NCBI RefSeq assembly: GCF_001647085.1
Contig: NZ_CP015520.1
Location: 682,001-746,000 of the forward strand
Source: Thermococcus piezophilus
Lineage (GTDB): Archaea > Methanobacteriota_B > Thermococci > Thermococcales > Thermococcaceae
Direction: 5' to 3'
Length of the DNA stretch: 64,000 bases
Below the pieces are notes generated by a model. The model worked only from the letters and a program-made list of their open reading frames with translations. It was not told the origin of the DNA and did not search any database. Position numbers and translations under genes: made by a program. How positions within the stretch are numbered: position 1 is the first letter of the stretch; the number at the start of each line of letters is the position of its first letter. Shown here one piece after another: positions 1-10,216 of this stretch.

Positions 1-270
1 GGCGTCTATGCTCGACTTAAGGGCAAGTTTTATGCCGTCCGTTGGATCCAGACCTTTAATGGTTCTCGTATTGTTTGCGCTTGTTATTATGAGAGACCAC
101 TGGAAGATACCATCTTTGAGAAGTCGGCTCTGAAACATAGCTATAAACTTCTGCTCATCCTTCGAGACCTCAAGGATCTCAATGTCTGTGCCTCCAAGCT
201 TTGTGGCGTAAACCTCCTTGATCTGGAGATCCCTATACTCCTCCTGGAGTCTATCTGAGAGATGTCCCAT
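1..270 (-). CDS. Hypothetical protein, 3' end outside window
   Basis: The frame opens at ATG 270 on the minus strand and runs off the left edge, leaving 90 visible residues. The protein begins MGHLSDRLQEEYRDLQIKEV and is hydrophilic, with no signal peptide or membrane segment. I recognise no family. A TATA-like run (303-313, minus strand) lies about 35 bases upstream. The gene is divergent from the FKBP gene, so the two share a 134-bp control region. That it is real rests on the long clean frame and the promoter; its function is unknown. Confidence 0.6.
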   Translation of the reverse strand, partial: MGHLSDRLQEEYRDLQIKEVYATKLGGTDIEILEVSKDEQKFIAMFQSRLLKDGIFQWSLIITSANNTRTIKGLDPTDGIKLALKSSIDA

Positions 271-299
271 TTCCTATACCTCATTAGAATTAACTCGCT

Positions 300-365
300 T
301 ATTCCATATATACATTATCTCGCTTCTTTACTAAAATTACAACCAAAACCATTATAAAGGATGTA
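300..365. promoter_or_regulatory. Divergent promoter region
   Basis: This AT-rich stretch lies between two divergent genes. Plus-strand TATA-like sequence is ATTATAAAGG at 351-360, about 45 bases before the FKBP start. On the minus strand the run near 303-313 reads as a TATA box for the leftward gene. Boxes were placed by eye. Confidence 0.5.
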
Positions 366-404
366 AGTCCACTCCCCCTGAAGGCACTTTTGGAGTTGAA
401 AGAA

Positions 405-896
405 ATGAAAGTAGAAGTTGGAGATTTTGTAGTGTTTAATTATATCGGAAGGTTTGAGGCTGGAGAGATTTTTGACACGAGTTACGAGGACGTTGCAAAG
501 GAAAATGGAATATATGTCGAGGATAGGGAATATGGACCCCTCGGCGTTAATGTCGGCGTCGGTGAGATAATTCCCGGCCTCGATGAGGCCCTTATTGGAA
601 TGGAAATCGGAGAAAAGAAAACCATCACGATACCGCCTGAGAAGGGCTACGGGATGCCGAACCCTGAACTTATCATAGAGGTGCCGATAACCGAGTTCTC
701 AAACGTGGGCATAGAACCAATTCAGGGAATGTATGTTATGACCGACTCGGGGATCGCCAAGATAACAAAGGTCAGCGAAGAAAACGTTACACTCGACTTC
801 AACCACCCGCTCGCGGGCAAAACCCTCATCTTTGAGGTCAAGATCGTGGACATACAAAAGGCAGAGGAATCAGAAACCTCCGAGCTGGAAGCTTGA
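405..896 (+). CDS. FKBP-type peptidyl-prolyl cis-trans isomerase (archaeal)
   Basis: Likely a cytosolic protein-folding catalyst that isomerises X-Pro bonds and acts as a chaperone. The N-terminal FKBP core has the DTSYEDVAKENGIY segment, GVGEIIPGLDEALIGM and KTITIPPEKGYG, interrupted by the insert-in-flap region typical of short archaeal FKBPs. At 163 residues the length fits the roughly 18-kDa class. An upstream TTG at 390 is in frame, but ATG 405 is preferred because GGAG at 392-395 is a suitable ribosome site. The 3' end overlaps the convergent pilus-operon gene by 27 bases. Confidence 0.9.
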   Translation: MKVEVGDFVVFNYIGRFEAGEIFDTSYEDVAKENGIYVEDREYGPLGVNVGVGEIIPGLDEALIGMEIGEKKTITIPPEKGYGMPNPELIIEVPITEFSNVGIEPIQGMYVMTDSGIAKITKVSEENVTLDFNHPLAGKTLIFEVKIVDIQKAEESETSELEA

Positions 897-1775
897 AGCT
901 CCCTTGAAGACCACAACACCCATGACCACGAGCAGCAGGCTGTACTTCAGGCCTGCTGAAAACGTTCCTTCTCGTATGACGCCTATTCCCAGGCCGGAAA
1001 CTATCGCCTGAAGGATAACAAATCCAAGCAGTATCGTTTGTATAGTATCTATCGGAAATGTGACCTCCCCAATGCTCATGGCTTTCATTACCTGCGAGAC
1101 TATTCCGAGGATCAGCGGGCCTATCGCTCCGCTGGTAATTATGAAAAACATCACCTGCATGCCAGTTGATGCCTTGCGCTCTTGCTTGATTCTGAGTATT
1201 TCCCTGACGTCGTTTCCAACAAAGACCAAGACATCGCTCATCGGGGCACCCCTTTCAAGGGCCTCAATTATAATCATTATGGATCTGTATATAACCGTGG
1301 ACTTCCTGTTCCTTACGGCAAAGGCCCTGAGGGCGTCGGCCGTGGAGCGGCCCTTCTTTATTTCTGCCACTGTCTTTTTGAATTCCTCAGTTAGTGCCCC
1401 GAGTTTGGTAGTAGTAAGCTCTTCAAGGGCCTCAGAGAAGGATATACCAGCCTTCAGAGAGCTGGCAAGATAGAAGAAGGCATCTGGAAGCATCCTCTCC
1501 ATTTCTTCAATGCGCTTGTTTATCTTCCAGTGGGGATAGCCAAACGCCATTCCAAAAAACAGCGCCAAAAACGCAACGGCCGCGTATGCTGCGGTGAAGA
1601 ACATGTCAACTATGAGGGCAACGATTATCCCAACAAGAAACGAAACAACGAGGTACTCAGCAGCTAGGAAGTTTATTCCAGCGGAGTATACGAGCACCTC
1701 ATAACGCTTCAGCCACTTCTCTGGAAGAAGCTTTTCAACGAGTTTAGTTGAAATTGAAGATATACCTCGGGGCAT
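870..1775 (-). CDS. GspF/TadC-like inner-membrane protein of the pilus/secretion operon
   Basis: A type II secretion F-domain protein: the polytopic platform that sits above the assembly ATPase in type IV pilus, archaellum and Tad systems. Hydrophobic segments cluster near residues 40-80 and at the C-terminal half, flanking a cytoplasmic helical region with ERMLPDAFFYLASSLKAG and later RGAPMSDVLVFVGNDVREIL, the usual F-domain landmarks. The ATG at 1775 follows GAGGTGA and lies just after the stop of the upstream gene. It is the last gene of the operon and partner of the larger F-domain protein before it. The substrate is unknown. Confidence 0.8.
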   Translation of the reverse strand: MPRGISSISTKLVEKLLPEKWLKRYEVLVYSAGINFLAAEYLVVSFLVGIIVALIVDMFFTAAYAAVAFLALFFGMAFGYPHWKINKRIEEMERMLPDAFFYLASSLKAGISFSEALEELTTTKLGALTEEFKKTVAEIKKGRSTADALRAFAVRNRKSTVIYRSIMIIIEALERGAPMSDVLVFVGNDVREILRIKQERKASTGMQVMFFIITSGAIGPLILGIVSQVMKAMSIGEVTFPIDTIQTILLGFVILQAIVSGLGIGVIREGTFSAGLKYSLLLVVMGVVVFKGASSFQLGGF

Positions 1776-1780
1776 TGCTT

Positions 1781-2851
1781 TCACCTCGGCTCGCCCTTCT
1801 TAATCATGTTGACTATTATGAAAGACAGTGTTGGGAAGGCGAACAGCAGAATCACCGCAAGGGTTTCTATCGGCATTATGAGAGCCTGAGCCATCACCGA
1901 ACCCGCCAGTATTCCAACAACGAACATCGTCGGCATAACTATCGTCATGAACATGTAAATGAACGCTATACCATTGACCTTCTGGACGTACTCTACCAGC
2001 TTCATTCTGTACTCAAAGGCAAAATCTTCGGCCAGCTTGTATAGGATCTCCGAGAGGTTTCCACCGAACTTTACAGCCCTAAGTATCTGCTTAACAACTC
2101 TACTAACGGTTTCCGAACCCATCTTCTCATCGAACTTGGAAAGTGCCTCCTCAAAAGAGGAGCCGGTTCTCATATCCCTGATTATAAGCTCAAATTCTTC
2201 AGAGATAACACCGTAATTAGCACGAGCAACGGAGAGTATCGCTTCGGAGATGCCAACACCAGCACTCAGGAGGGAAGCCATGTGCCTGAGCGCGTACGGC
2301 ATTGCCCTCTCAACCTCAATTACCCTACGCTTCCAGACCATTTTTGGATACTGCCTCATGTATATGAATCCACCGACAAAACCCAAGAGACCCACCAGTA
2401 GGGAAGTATCTACCGGTATGTACAAGAGATACGCGAAGAGAAATCCGAATATTCCCGCGAATACCGCAACACTGAGCATGAGGGCGACATACTTATCCTT
2501 GGGCATAAGAATGTTGGCACGGTAGAGATCCTGATCCAGGCCCTTGAGGGAGTTGGTGAGAGATTCAACTGGACCCGTGAAATAGCGGAGCACAGCCTCT
2601 GCGAGCCTCTCCGAGAAGGGATTCCGAATTTCCTGCTTTCTCCACTCGAGGATTTCTTCTATTTCTTCCTCTGTCTCTACGAATTCTCTCTCCATTTTAA
2701 GTTCTTTTTGAAGCTGTTTGAGTACCCTCAATCGTTCCTGAACGCTCTTTCCCTCGGGAACCCTTCTAATGGGCTTCTCCGCAACCTCTATGGTCTTTCC
2801 ACCCAGTCTTTCCAGAAAGTCAGCGAAAGCCCTAACAATGCCCACGATCAT
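1781..2851 (-). CDS. GspF/TadB-FlaJ-like inner-membrane protein of the pilus/secretion operon
   Basis: The second F-domain platform protein, 357 residues. It has a charged N-terminal cytoplasmic part (about residues 1-110, rich in E and K), membrane segments near 125-165, an F domain with ERAMPYALRHMASLLSAGVG, and a C-terminal pair of membrane helices. Two dissimilar F-domain proteins side by side resemble the TadB/TadC arrangement. The ATPase gene is immediately upstream, its stop only a few bases before this start. ATG 2851 follows GGGTGA. The class assignment is firm; which filament or cargo it serves is not. Confidence 0.8.
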   Translation of the reverse strand: MIVGIVRAFADFLERLGGKTIEVAEKPIRRVPEGKSVQERLRVLKQLQKELKMEREFVETEEEIEEILEWRKQEIRNPFSERLAEAVLRYFTGPVESLTNSLKGLDQDLYRANILMPKDKYVALMLSVAVFAGIFGFLFAYLLYIPVDTSLLVGLLGFVGGFIYMRQYPKMVWKRRVIEVERAMPYALRHMASLLSAGVGISEAILSVARANYGVISEEFELIIRDMRTGSSFEEALSKFDEKMGSETVSRVVKQILRAVKFGGNLSEILYKLAEDFAFEYRMKLVEYVQKVNGIAFIYMFMTIVMPTMFVVGILAGSVMAQALIMPIETLAVILLFAFPTLSFIIVNMIKKGEPR

Positions 2852-2855
2852 CACC

Positions 2856-4154
2856 CTAAATCAGATTCCTAATCTGCCTGCTAGTTTCGACGTTACTATC
2901 GGATTCAATCTTCTTGAACAGAGCTTCTTCGTCAATGTAAAACTGCCTTAGGTAGTACCCTACCTTCTCAATGCTCCTGATGCCTTTTTCAATCATCCAG
3001 TCAAGGATTATCTTCCTCTTCTCTTTCTCCAACTCAAGCTCAGATATGCTCATTCCAGTATGGTGGGCCAAGTCGTTCAGAGTCCTGCTCGGAACCCCAG
3101 TTGGGACGAGGTCGTCCTTTGCGGGGTCGTACTTGTAGAGCTTGTTGAGCTGAACGTTTTCTCCTTCGATACCAGTGACCTCGGCTATCTCAGTAATTCT
3201 CCTGAGGGTTCCCTTCTTCCTGCTGTGAAACCTAACCTGCATTAGGATGATGTCAAGGGCTGGAATCATGATCCTCGGAACGTTCATCGGAGGACTTTCC
3301 AGACGTATTATGGTTTCCCTCGCGGAGTTGGAGTGGATAGTTCCCATACATCCATCATGACCCGTGTTCATTGCAGTAAACATAGTTCTCGCTTCGGGAC
3401 CACGAACCTCACCGACGATAATCCTGTCCGGACGCATACGGAGGGTGTTCTTGACGAGGTCATCCATTGTTACCTCTCCCCTGCCCTCGAGGTTCGGTGG
3501 TCTGGTCTCAAGCCTGACCCAGTGCTCAACCGGGAGCTGAAGTTCCGCGGTATCCTCAATCGTGATGACGCGCTCGCTCGGCGGGATGAACATTCCAATG
3601 GCGTTCAGGGTAGTGGTCTTACCCGAGCCAGTTCCACCGGCGACGAGTACGTTGGCCGGCTTGACCCCAAGGCCATCAACGAATATCCATAGCAGAGCTG
3701 CTATGTCAGTGTTCATAGTTCCGTACTTGATGAGGTCTATAATCGTGAGTGGATCTTTCTTAAACTTACGGATGGTTATGGTGGGTCCATCGAGACTTAT
3801 GGGGGGTATGGTAGCGTTCACACGGCTTCCATCAGGCAGGCGGGCATCTAGAAGCGGGCTCTGCTGGTCTATCCTCCTACCAACCTCTCTAGCAATGCGC
3901 TCGATTATGTTGAGTATCTCCTTGTCTGTGGGGAACACTATGTTGGTCTTACACATGTTAAAACGTCTGTGCCAGACGTAAACGGGTCTGTTGGTTCCGA
4001 TTACCATTATCTCCTCAAGATTGTCGTCGCGGACAAGCGGATCGAGTTTATCATAGCCTATCATCGACTGGACGATCATCTCAGTGAGTATCTCGATCTT
4101 ACCCTCAGAGAAGTGAGGTGCCACCTCCCTTATTATCTTCCTAACGGCGTTCAT
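2856..4154 (-). CDS. Type II/IV secretion ATPase (VirB11/TadA/GspE superfamily)
   Basis: A hexameric cytoplasmic motor that hydrolyses ATP to drive pilus assembly or secretion. The Walker A motif GGTGSGKT is at residues 173-180, followed by an Asp box ([10 protein letters not shown]), a Walker B-like [12 protein letters not shown] and a His box ([10 protein letters not shown]). The N-terminal domain before residue 140 is the usual NTD of this superfamily. A C-terminal extension of about 90 residues after the ATPase core is rich in charged helices. The start ATG overlaps the stop of the preceding gene by four bases, indicating translational coupling. Confidence 0.92.
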   Translation of the reverse strand: MNAVRKIIREVAPHFSEGKIEILTEMIVQSMIGYDKLDPLVRDDNLEEIMVIGTNRPVYVWHRRFNMCKTNIVFPTDKEILNIIERIAREVGRRIDQQSPLLDARLPDGSRVNATIPPISLDGPTITIRKFKKDPLTIIDLIKYGTMNTDIAALLWIFVDGLGVKPANVLVAGGTGSGKTTTLNAIGMFIPPSERVITIEDTAELQLPVEHWVRLETRPPNLEGRGEVTMDDLVKNTLRMRPDRIIVGEVRGPEARTMFTAMNTGHDGCMGTIHSNSARETIIRLESPPMNVPRIMIPALDIILMQVRFHSRKKGTLRRITEIAEVTGIEGENVQLNKLYKYDPAKDDLVPTGVPSRTLNDLAHHTGMSISELELEKEKRKIILDWMIEKGIRSIEKVGYYLRQFYIDEEALFKKIESDSNVETSRQIRNLI

Positions 4155-4708
4155 GAATACCCGCCGGCGCTCTTCGAGGTCTGGGAATGCGTGGGGTCTA
4201 TCTGAAGCTCCGTTATTGCCCTTTCCCTTACCTGCCTGAGAAGCTCTTCCTCCTCACGACTTAGTTTGGGCAGCTTTATCTCATATATTGGGACAGCTTC
4301 ACCCTTAACCTTGAGGATACGAACGTTACCGTAGGCGTCAAGGACTTTAGCCCTTCCTGCATAGGTGTTCTCTTCAATACGGGCCGATGTCCCCAGTATA
4401 TCCTGAAGGGTCGACGGAACCTTAGGTTTTGCTTTCTCTAGGGACTTGGGTTTCTCTGGTGGAGTCTCTTTAGCCAGTATCTCACCCAAAACTTCGGCGC
4501 CGGTTGGTCTATTTTCTACTGCTTCCTCCGGAGTGGGGGTACTGAGAATCTCCCCTAAGTCTACTCCTCCCCCTTCCTTAATAAAGGGGGGAGATTCTTT
4601 CTCATCTTCTTTCTTATTTCCCCCAAGAACGTGTTCTAGGAGATCATCCTCCTCGTTAAGTATCTCATCTATCCATGAGAGGCCTTTCTTCTTTTTCTCC
4701 CCCAGCAC
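4151..4708 (-). CDS. Uncharacterised hydrophilic protein of the pilus operon
   Basis: About 185 residues, cytoplasmic by composition: no signal peptide or membrane segment. The first 110 residues are acidic, low-complexity and proline/glutamate-rich. A more ordered C-terminal part contains VKGEAVPIYEIKLPKLSREE. I recognise no family. It overlaps the ATPase start by four bases and follows the secreted 327-residue protein by a few bases, so it is very probably a dedicated cytosolic partner of the motor, for example a regulator or adaptor. That role is inferred from position only. The start is GTG 4708. Confidence 0.7.
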   Translation of the reverse strand: MLGEKKKKGLSWIDEILNEEDDLLEHVLGGNKKEDEKESPPFIKEGGGVDLGEILSTPTPEEAVENRPTGAEVLGEILAKETPPEKPKSLEKAKPKVPSTLQDILGTSARIEENTYAGRAKVLDAYGNVRILKVKGEAVPIYEIKLPKLSREEEELLRQVRERAITELQIDPTHSQTSKSAGGYS

Positions 4709-4714
4709 CAACTC

Positions 4715-5698
4715 TCACCGTCCCTCGTTCTTCCAGCTAACGTGATAGGTTATATCAATATTACTGCTCATGAAGATTATCCACACAGGGAAGTCAAACT
4801 CCTCGGACTGTGGAACGGTGACCTGGGGAGCCCAAACTGAGACTCCACTTATGAGAGTGTTTGAGAGCTGGAACATTCCTGGCATAGGAGGAAGGGGCTG
4901 TGGCTGTGAAGTCCTCTGGGGAGGATTAAGACCCCTGTACTCCCAGATAAACTTCTCCAAGTATTCCTTGTAGGTCATGGTATAGTTAGGAACAAAATCG
5001 TACATTTCAGCACCATCAAAGATAACTGGTATCGATGCGGCAAAGAACGTGTTAAACAGCCCCGCCTGATTCGGAACGTTGGTGAGGCGGAAAGTGACCG
5101 TTCCATCGTACTTAAGGATCCTGATATGTCCATCAACCATTGGGAACATGCTCCTCAGGTATAAGACCTTGGGAGTGTTTATGAGTTGCGGGTACATGAC
5201 ACCACAGCTCAACACCGAGATGTCATCCAAGTCCTCTATGACCCCGGTAACCTGGCTTCCATTGTACTCAACGGATGTTATTTTAGCCCGATCTCCGCAG
5301 ATAGTCTGATAGTCTGTGGTGGGAACAATGTAGGGATAGTGAGAGGTTATCCTAAAATTCACGACGACCGTCTCATAGGGGAGTATCCAGAAGCCGGTAT
5401 AGTAGTTGAGGGTTGTCTTTTGGATGTTTGATAGGTTGTGAACCACATTACCCCCCAGGAGGAACGCGTTCATCGTTTCGGTATTGTCGAGCCTGTAGAC
5501 CGTGAATTCATAGCGCGGGTTGAGTATAATGAACTTCGGGAAGGGAGCAGTGTTGACAATAGTAACGTTCAGATTTATCGTGACTTCGCCCATTATGCCG
5601 ATGTTATTGTAGTTGTCCCCGGGAAGATCGTAGGTCGCTGCACTGACTAGAGACGAAGCTAACAAAAGAATAAAGAGAGGCACTGCGAGGCGCTTCAT
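4715..5698 (-). CDS. Secreted or membrane-tethered protein of the pilus operon
   Basis: Begins with a clear signal peptide (MKRLAVPLFILLLASSLVSA) and continues as a beta-rich extracytoplasmic protein of about 327 residues without other strong hydrophobic segments. There are several N-x-S/T sites suited to archaeal N-glycosylation. ATG 5698 follows GAGGTGAGG. It sits between the DUF515-like gene and the cytosolic partner gene within the operon. It could be an external scaffold or minor component of the filament or secretion channel. I do not recognise the family. Confidence 0.75.
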   Translation of the reverse strand: MKRLAVPLFILLLASSLVSAATYDLPGDNYNNIGIMGEVTINLNVTIVNTAPFPKFIILNPRYEFTVYRLDNTETMNAFLLGGNVVHNLSNIQKTTLNYYTGFWILPYETVVVNFRITSHYPYIVPTTDYQTICGDRAKITSVEYNGSQVTGVIEDLDDISVLSCGVMYPQLINTPKVLYLRSMFPMVDGHIRILKYDGTVTFRLTNVPNQAGLFNTFFAASIPVIFDGAEMYDFVPNYTMTYKEYLEKFIWEYRGLNPPQRTSQPQPLPPMPGMFQLSNTLISGVSVWAPQVTVPQSEEFDFPVWIIFMSSNIDITYHVSWKNEGR

Positions 5699-5708
5699 GT
5701 TCCTCACC

Positions 5709-7154
5709 TCAGGTCGCGACCTTCGCGATGTAGATATACTGCTGGTTGGAGAGGATGTCGGGCACGAAGATGGATGGGACCCTCACGATGACGAGGAACT
5801 GGGTGTTTGGATCGAGCACGAGCATGCCCGATTCTTTCTCGAGGTCTACTATCTCCCACCCATAGTTCCTCAGCTGCTCCTTGACGTCCTCGCTGGCCTG
5901 TATCTTTCCTGCCGCTATTGCCTTGAGGATCTCAGTGAGGTCAACGGTATAGCTGTAGCTGGCTGAAGCACTCTGGCTAGCGGTCTGAGTGTTGCTGTAA
6001 ACGTCGCTGATGGCCTGTCCATTGGTTATAGAGGTGTCTCCTGGAGTGTAAGTAGTGGTGTGGTCCTCAGTGTACTGGGTAGACGAGGAAGTGCTCGAGG
6101 AGCTGGTCTGGGTCTGGGCCTCGTTGACGGATATGGCTCCAGCCTCTGTTGGCAAGAGGACGAGTTCGACATAACCCTCGTCTACAATCTCCTGGAACAG
6201 TGTGCTGGTGCTGTTCTTGGCGAATATCATTATTTTGTCGCCCGGAGCTAGGAAGGCACCGTTTATCCTATCCCTCGAGAGGACAAGAGCGATATCAACG
6301 AACTCAACCTTGTAAATTTTGTACTGAATGAGCTCCTTGTAATCCCGTATTCCACCAAGAATGGACTTGGCCTCGGCCTTTGTAACGATTTTCTTTGTAG
6401 TACCTTTCTCCAGTATGACACTCTGGGTCGGTATAGTGTCGATTATGTAGTAGTAATAATCTTTCCATAGTTCAAGGAGATACGGAGCCACTGTGATAGA
6501 ATCAACCTGCTCTATCGTGGTGGAGATCGCAACCTGCTCTTCGAGGCTCTTCATGGAATCCACAACTTTCTTTTTGAGGTCATCCGGAAGAGGCATCGAA
6601 AGAAGTGGCTGGAACTCGAGCTCTATCTGCCTTATTTTCTCTTGCTTGGTCTGGTTGAGTTGCATCTCATACTCCAAGCGCCGCTGCTCCTCCAGGTAGG
6701 CTTGATATCCCTGCCAAGCTTTCTGATAGGCAGCTGCAACGTCTATAGCATTTACTTCATCAACCGACTGGGCAGAATTAATCTCGTTTATCAGCTGTTG
6801 CTTGGTCTGCTGACCAATAGTGCTGTTCATTATTTCCCCCTGGAAGTACTGGTTGACCTCCGCCAGTTTCTCATTCTTCGCCTGAGCAAGCTTCTCCGCG
6901 GCACGGTTTTGAATATAGACGTAAGCTCCCACAGAGAGTACAAGAATAACAATTATAACAATAGCCGCACCAGTGAGAATTTTTTTCCTCTTCTCCCTTT
7001 CTCTAATGCTCCCGATGGAGCGGGGCTTTTTAGGGGGTTTTTTGATTGGGGGTTTAGCTACCTTTGGAGCATCGGGCTCTGCACTGGCCTTGCCCAGCTC
7101 TCTCAAACGGCGAATCTTCGCCTCAATATCCTCGGACACGTTGAGCACCACCAT
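5709..7154 (-). CDS. DUF515-like membrane-anchored coiled-coil protein, first gene of the pilus operon
   Basis: About 480 residues. A basic, proline-rich cytoplasmic N-terminus (about 1-60) precedes one transmembrane helix around residues 60-82 (ILTGAAIVIIVILVLSVG). A long charged external region with coiled-coil character (about 90-230) follows, then a Ser/Thr/Gln-rich linker (about 345-400) and a C-terminal domain ending in VRVPSIFVPDILSNQQYIY. I recall DUF515 as a Thermococcales family of this shape, but the match is from memory. It is probably the membrane anchor or stalk of the machine encoded downstream. Confidence 0.65.
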   Translation of the reverse strand: MVVLNVSEDIEAKIRRLRELGKASAEPDAPKVAKPPIKKPPKKPRSIGSIREREKRKKILTGAAIVIIVILVLSVGAYVYIQNRAAEKLAQAKNEKLAEVNQYFQGEIMNSTIGQQTKQQLINEINSAQSVDEVNAIDVAAAYQKAWQGYQAYLEEQRRLEYEMQLNQTKQEKIRQIELEFQPLLSMPLPDDLKKKVVDSMKSLEEQVAISTTIEQVDSITVAPYLLELWKDYYYYIIDTIPTQSVILEKGTTKKIVTKAEAKSILGGIRDYKELIQYKIYKVEFVDIALVLSRDRINGAFLAPGDKIMIFAKNSTSTLFQEIVDEGYVELVLLPTEAGAISVNEAQTQTSSSSTSSSTQYTEDHTTTYTPGDTSITNGQAISDVYSNTQTASQSASASYSYTVDLTEILKAIAAGKIQASEDVKEQLRNYGWEIVDLEKESGMLVLDPNTQFLVIVRVPSIFVPDILSNQQYIYIAKVAT

Positions 7155-7164
7155 CAACCGTTAT

Positions 7165-7220
7165 CATAAGCTTCTCCTATCAGATAGTTTTTTGAACCCC
7201 AAGCTTTATTTAGATTTCGG
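7165..7220 (-). promoter_or_regulatory. Promoter region of the pilus operon with small palindrome
   Basis: On the minus strand a TATA-like AATCTAAATAAAGC precedes the operon start. A short palindrome CTATCTGATAG (7174-7184) lies between it and the start codon, where an operator could sit. The divergent TIGR04076-like gene starts at 7228. Confidence 0.4.
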
Positions 7221-7227
7221 TGGTAGT

Positions 7228-7516
7228 ATGGAGCAGTTAGGGATTCTAGTAGTGGAAATTCGGGGAAATGTCCCGTTTTTAGTTCCGGAGACAAAATCGT
7301 GATTGACGGCCCAACCATCAACCTAGAGGAGACCGATGCTGTGTGCACGCATGCTCTTGCCTCGCTACTGCCGTACATAGTTGTACTACGAAAGGGCATT
7401 AAGCCCAAGGAACTTGGCCTCGGTAAGGGGGAGAAAGCCTACGTGCAGTGCCCTGACCCCGGCCGCCGTACACGATGGTGGAACCGTGATTTTCGAGATG
7501 ACGGTGGTGCGAGATG
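7228..7516 (+). pseudogene. TIGR04076-like small protein gene, frameshifted
   Basis: Three reading frames together spell a TIGR04076-type protein: MEQLGILVVE, then SGKCPVFSSGDKIVIDGP continuing to KAYVQCPDPG, then DGGTVIFEMTVV. Restoring single bases in short runs (an A near 7258 and Gs near 7460 and 7470) would rejoin them. ATG 7228 follows GGTGG, and the 3' end abuts the GTPase start at 7514. The gene is therefore either freshly inactivated or carries three single-base sequencing errors. The family function is unknown; its conserved Cys residues are present. Confidence 0.65.
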
Positions 7517-8587
7517 AAACAGAGGAAAGCGTGGAGGGTTGTGAGAGAAGTAATAGGTGAGGCCGACATAATCATCGAGGTAGTAGATGCCCGAGACCCG
7601 ATAGGAACGAGGAACAGAAAGCTGGAAAAGCTCGTCCAGGAGGAAGGCAAAAAGCTCCTCATCGTTATGAACAAGGCTGATTTGGTTCCCAAAGAATGGG
7701 CCGAAGAATATAAGCGGAAGAGCGAGCTTCCGATGGTCTTTATATCAGCCCGCGATAGGAAAGGAACTGGGATACTCAGGAGAGAGATCAAAAAACTTGC
7801 GAAAGAGCTTTTGGACGAGCAGGAAAGGGTAAAGGTGGCCCTAATAGGTTACCCAAACGTCGGGAAGAGCACGATAATCAACACACTAAAGGGAAAGAAA
7901 GCTGTAGGAACCGCGCCCATTCCCGGCTACACGAAGGGGAAGCAGCTGATAAGGCTCAGCAAGAAAATATGGCTCCTAGATTCTCCGGGCGTCGTGCCGA
8001 TAGACGACTTCGACGAGCTAGTCATCAAAGGAGGCTTTCCGGCAGATAAGATAGAGGAACCCGTTAAGCCGGCACTGAAGCTCATCGGCAGAATCCTGGA
8101 GACGAGAAAGGAGGCGCTAACGGAGAAGTTTGGCATTGAAGACTTTTCCAGCGAAGAAGACATCCTTAGGGCGGTAGGAAAGCGCAAGGGTATAATCAGG
8201 AAGGGTGGCGAGATTGACCTTGAGGAAACTGCCCGCTGGCTCCTCCGCGAGTGGCAGACAGGAAGGTTCACCCTCTTTGGAAAGGAGGAAGAGAAAGGCC
8301 AAGAGTTCGTCTGGGACTTCAAGGATGTCCTTGACGGCATCGAGAAGGATTTGCTCCTCGACCCAAGGAGGATACTCTGGAAATACGGCGAAGAGCTGAG
8401 GGAAAAGCTCGACAACACGAAGCGCGTTGGGGTAAAGGAGATAGAGGGCTTCACCGTTGGAATAGCGACGGGCTTCAAGAAGTGCGACGTCGGAATAAAG
8501 CTCCTTGAAAAGCTCACAGGAAATCAAGTCATAGCGAGCGAGTGCTTCGGAAAGAAGTGGAAGGGTGTTGTTGTGATAATGGAGTGA
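7514..8587 (+). CDS. Circularly permuted GTPase (YlqF/YawG/NOG family)
   Basis: A ribosome-assembly type GTPase in which the G motifs are permuted. G4 (MNKADLVP, about residue 54) and G5 (ISARDRKGTG) come before G1 (GYPNVGKST, about residue 116), followed by G2 (PGYTKG) and G3 (LLDSPGVVP). A C-terminal domain of about 170 residues follows. At 357 residues it has the length of archaeal members. The family matures ribosomal subunits; a role here in large-subunit assembly is inference. It overlaps the TIGR04076-like remnant by three bases and is followed by the tRNA methyltransferase, a plausible two-gene RNA-processing operon. Confidence 0.9.
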   Translation: MKQRKAWRVVREVIGEADIIIEVVDARDPIGTRNRKLEKLVQEEGKKLLIVMNKADLVPKEWAEEYKRKSELPMVFISARDRKGTGILRREIKKLAKELLDEQERVKVALIGYPNVGKSTIINTLKGKKAVGTAPIPGYTKGKQLIRLSKKIWLLDSPGVVPIDDFDELVIKGGFPADKIEEPVKPALKLIGRILETRKEALTEKFGIEDFSSEEDILRAVGKRKGIIRKGGEIDLEETARWLLREWQTGRFTLFGKEEEKGQEFVWDFKDVLDGIEKDLLLDPRRILWKYGEELREKLDNTKRVGVKEIEGFTVGIATGFKKCDVGIKLLEKLTGNQVIASECFGKKWKGVVVIME

Positions 8588-8590
8588 TGA

Positions 8591-9691
<1,101 letters not shown>

Positions 9692-9784
9692 CTATCCCCA
9701 ATCTTTCTAAAGAGCCAAAACCACCCACAGCTTTTTGCTCCCAAAAAGGACATAAATAACAGCTAAGAAGAAGAGGAAAGAGAG

Positions 9785-10216
9785 TCAGACCCTCAGGCTC
9801 TTGATAGCCTGAAGGGTCCCCTTCAGATCCTCGTAGCCAAAGCGCAGGTACTTCCTTCCCTCCTCATAGCCGTCGGCGAAGGCGCTCCAGGCTCTGTTGA
9901 GGGCCCTCTCACCCCTGCTGAAGACCGTCATTATGGTTCCATAGGTCATGAGGCCCTCTATCCTGAGAGGCTGGGCCTTCTCCGCGAACTCTTCGAGTTC
10001 CTCCAGTATGGCGGTGAGTTCACTGAGAACCTTCTCCCTTGGGCCGTCTATTATGGCCTCGAGCCTTGAGAGACTCTCGGTGAGGAGTCTTTCAAGCTCC
10101 TTGACGCCGCCAGTTCCGCTCTGGGCAGCTCTGTGGAGCTCCTCTTTGGCACCCTGCCTTCTCAGGACTATGCCAATGGCCATGACGCCGAGCGAAACCG
10201 CCAGGCTACTCAACAT
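9785..10216 (-). CDS. Small membrane-anchored protein downstream of the OPT transporter
   Basis: 143 residues. One N-terminal hydrophobic segment (MLSSLAVSLGVMAIGIVL) is followed by a basic patch and a long amphipathic helical region rich in E, L and R, consistent with a coiled coil on the cytoplasmic side. The start ATG overlaps the end of the OPT transporter frame by seven bases, so the two are co-translated. I recognise no family. The arrangement suggests an accessory subunit of the transporter, by position only. Confidence 0.65.
   Translation of the reverse strand: MLSSLAVSLGVMAIGIVLRRQGAKEELHRAAQSGTGGVKELERLLTESLSRLEAIIDGPREKVLSELTAILEELEEFAEKAQPLRIEGLMTYGTIMTVFSRGERALNRAWSAFADGYEEGRKYLRFGYEDLKGTLQAIKSLRV

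Noticed and set aside
7299-7517. A separate small gene starting at 7299
   Set aside because: It is the middle of the frameshifted TIGR04076-like gene starting at 7228, not an independent gene.
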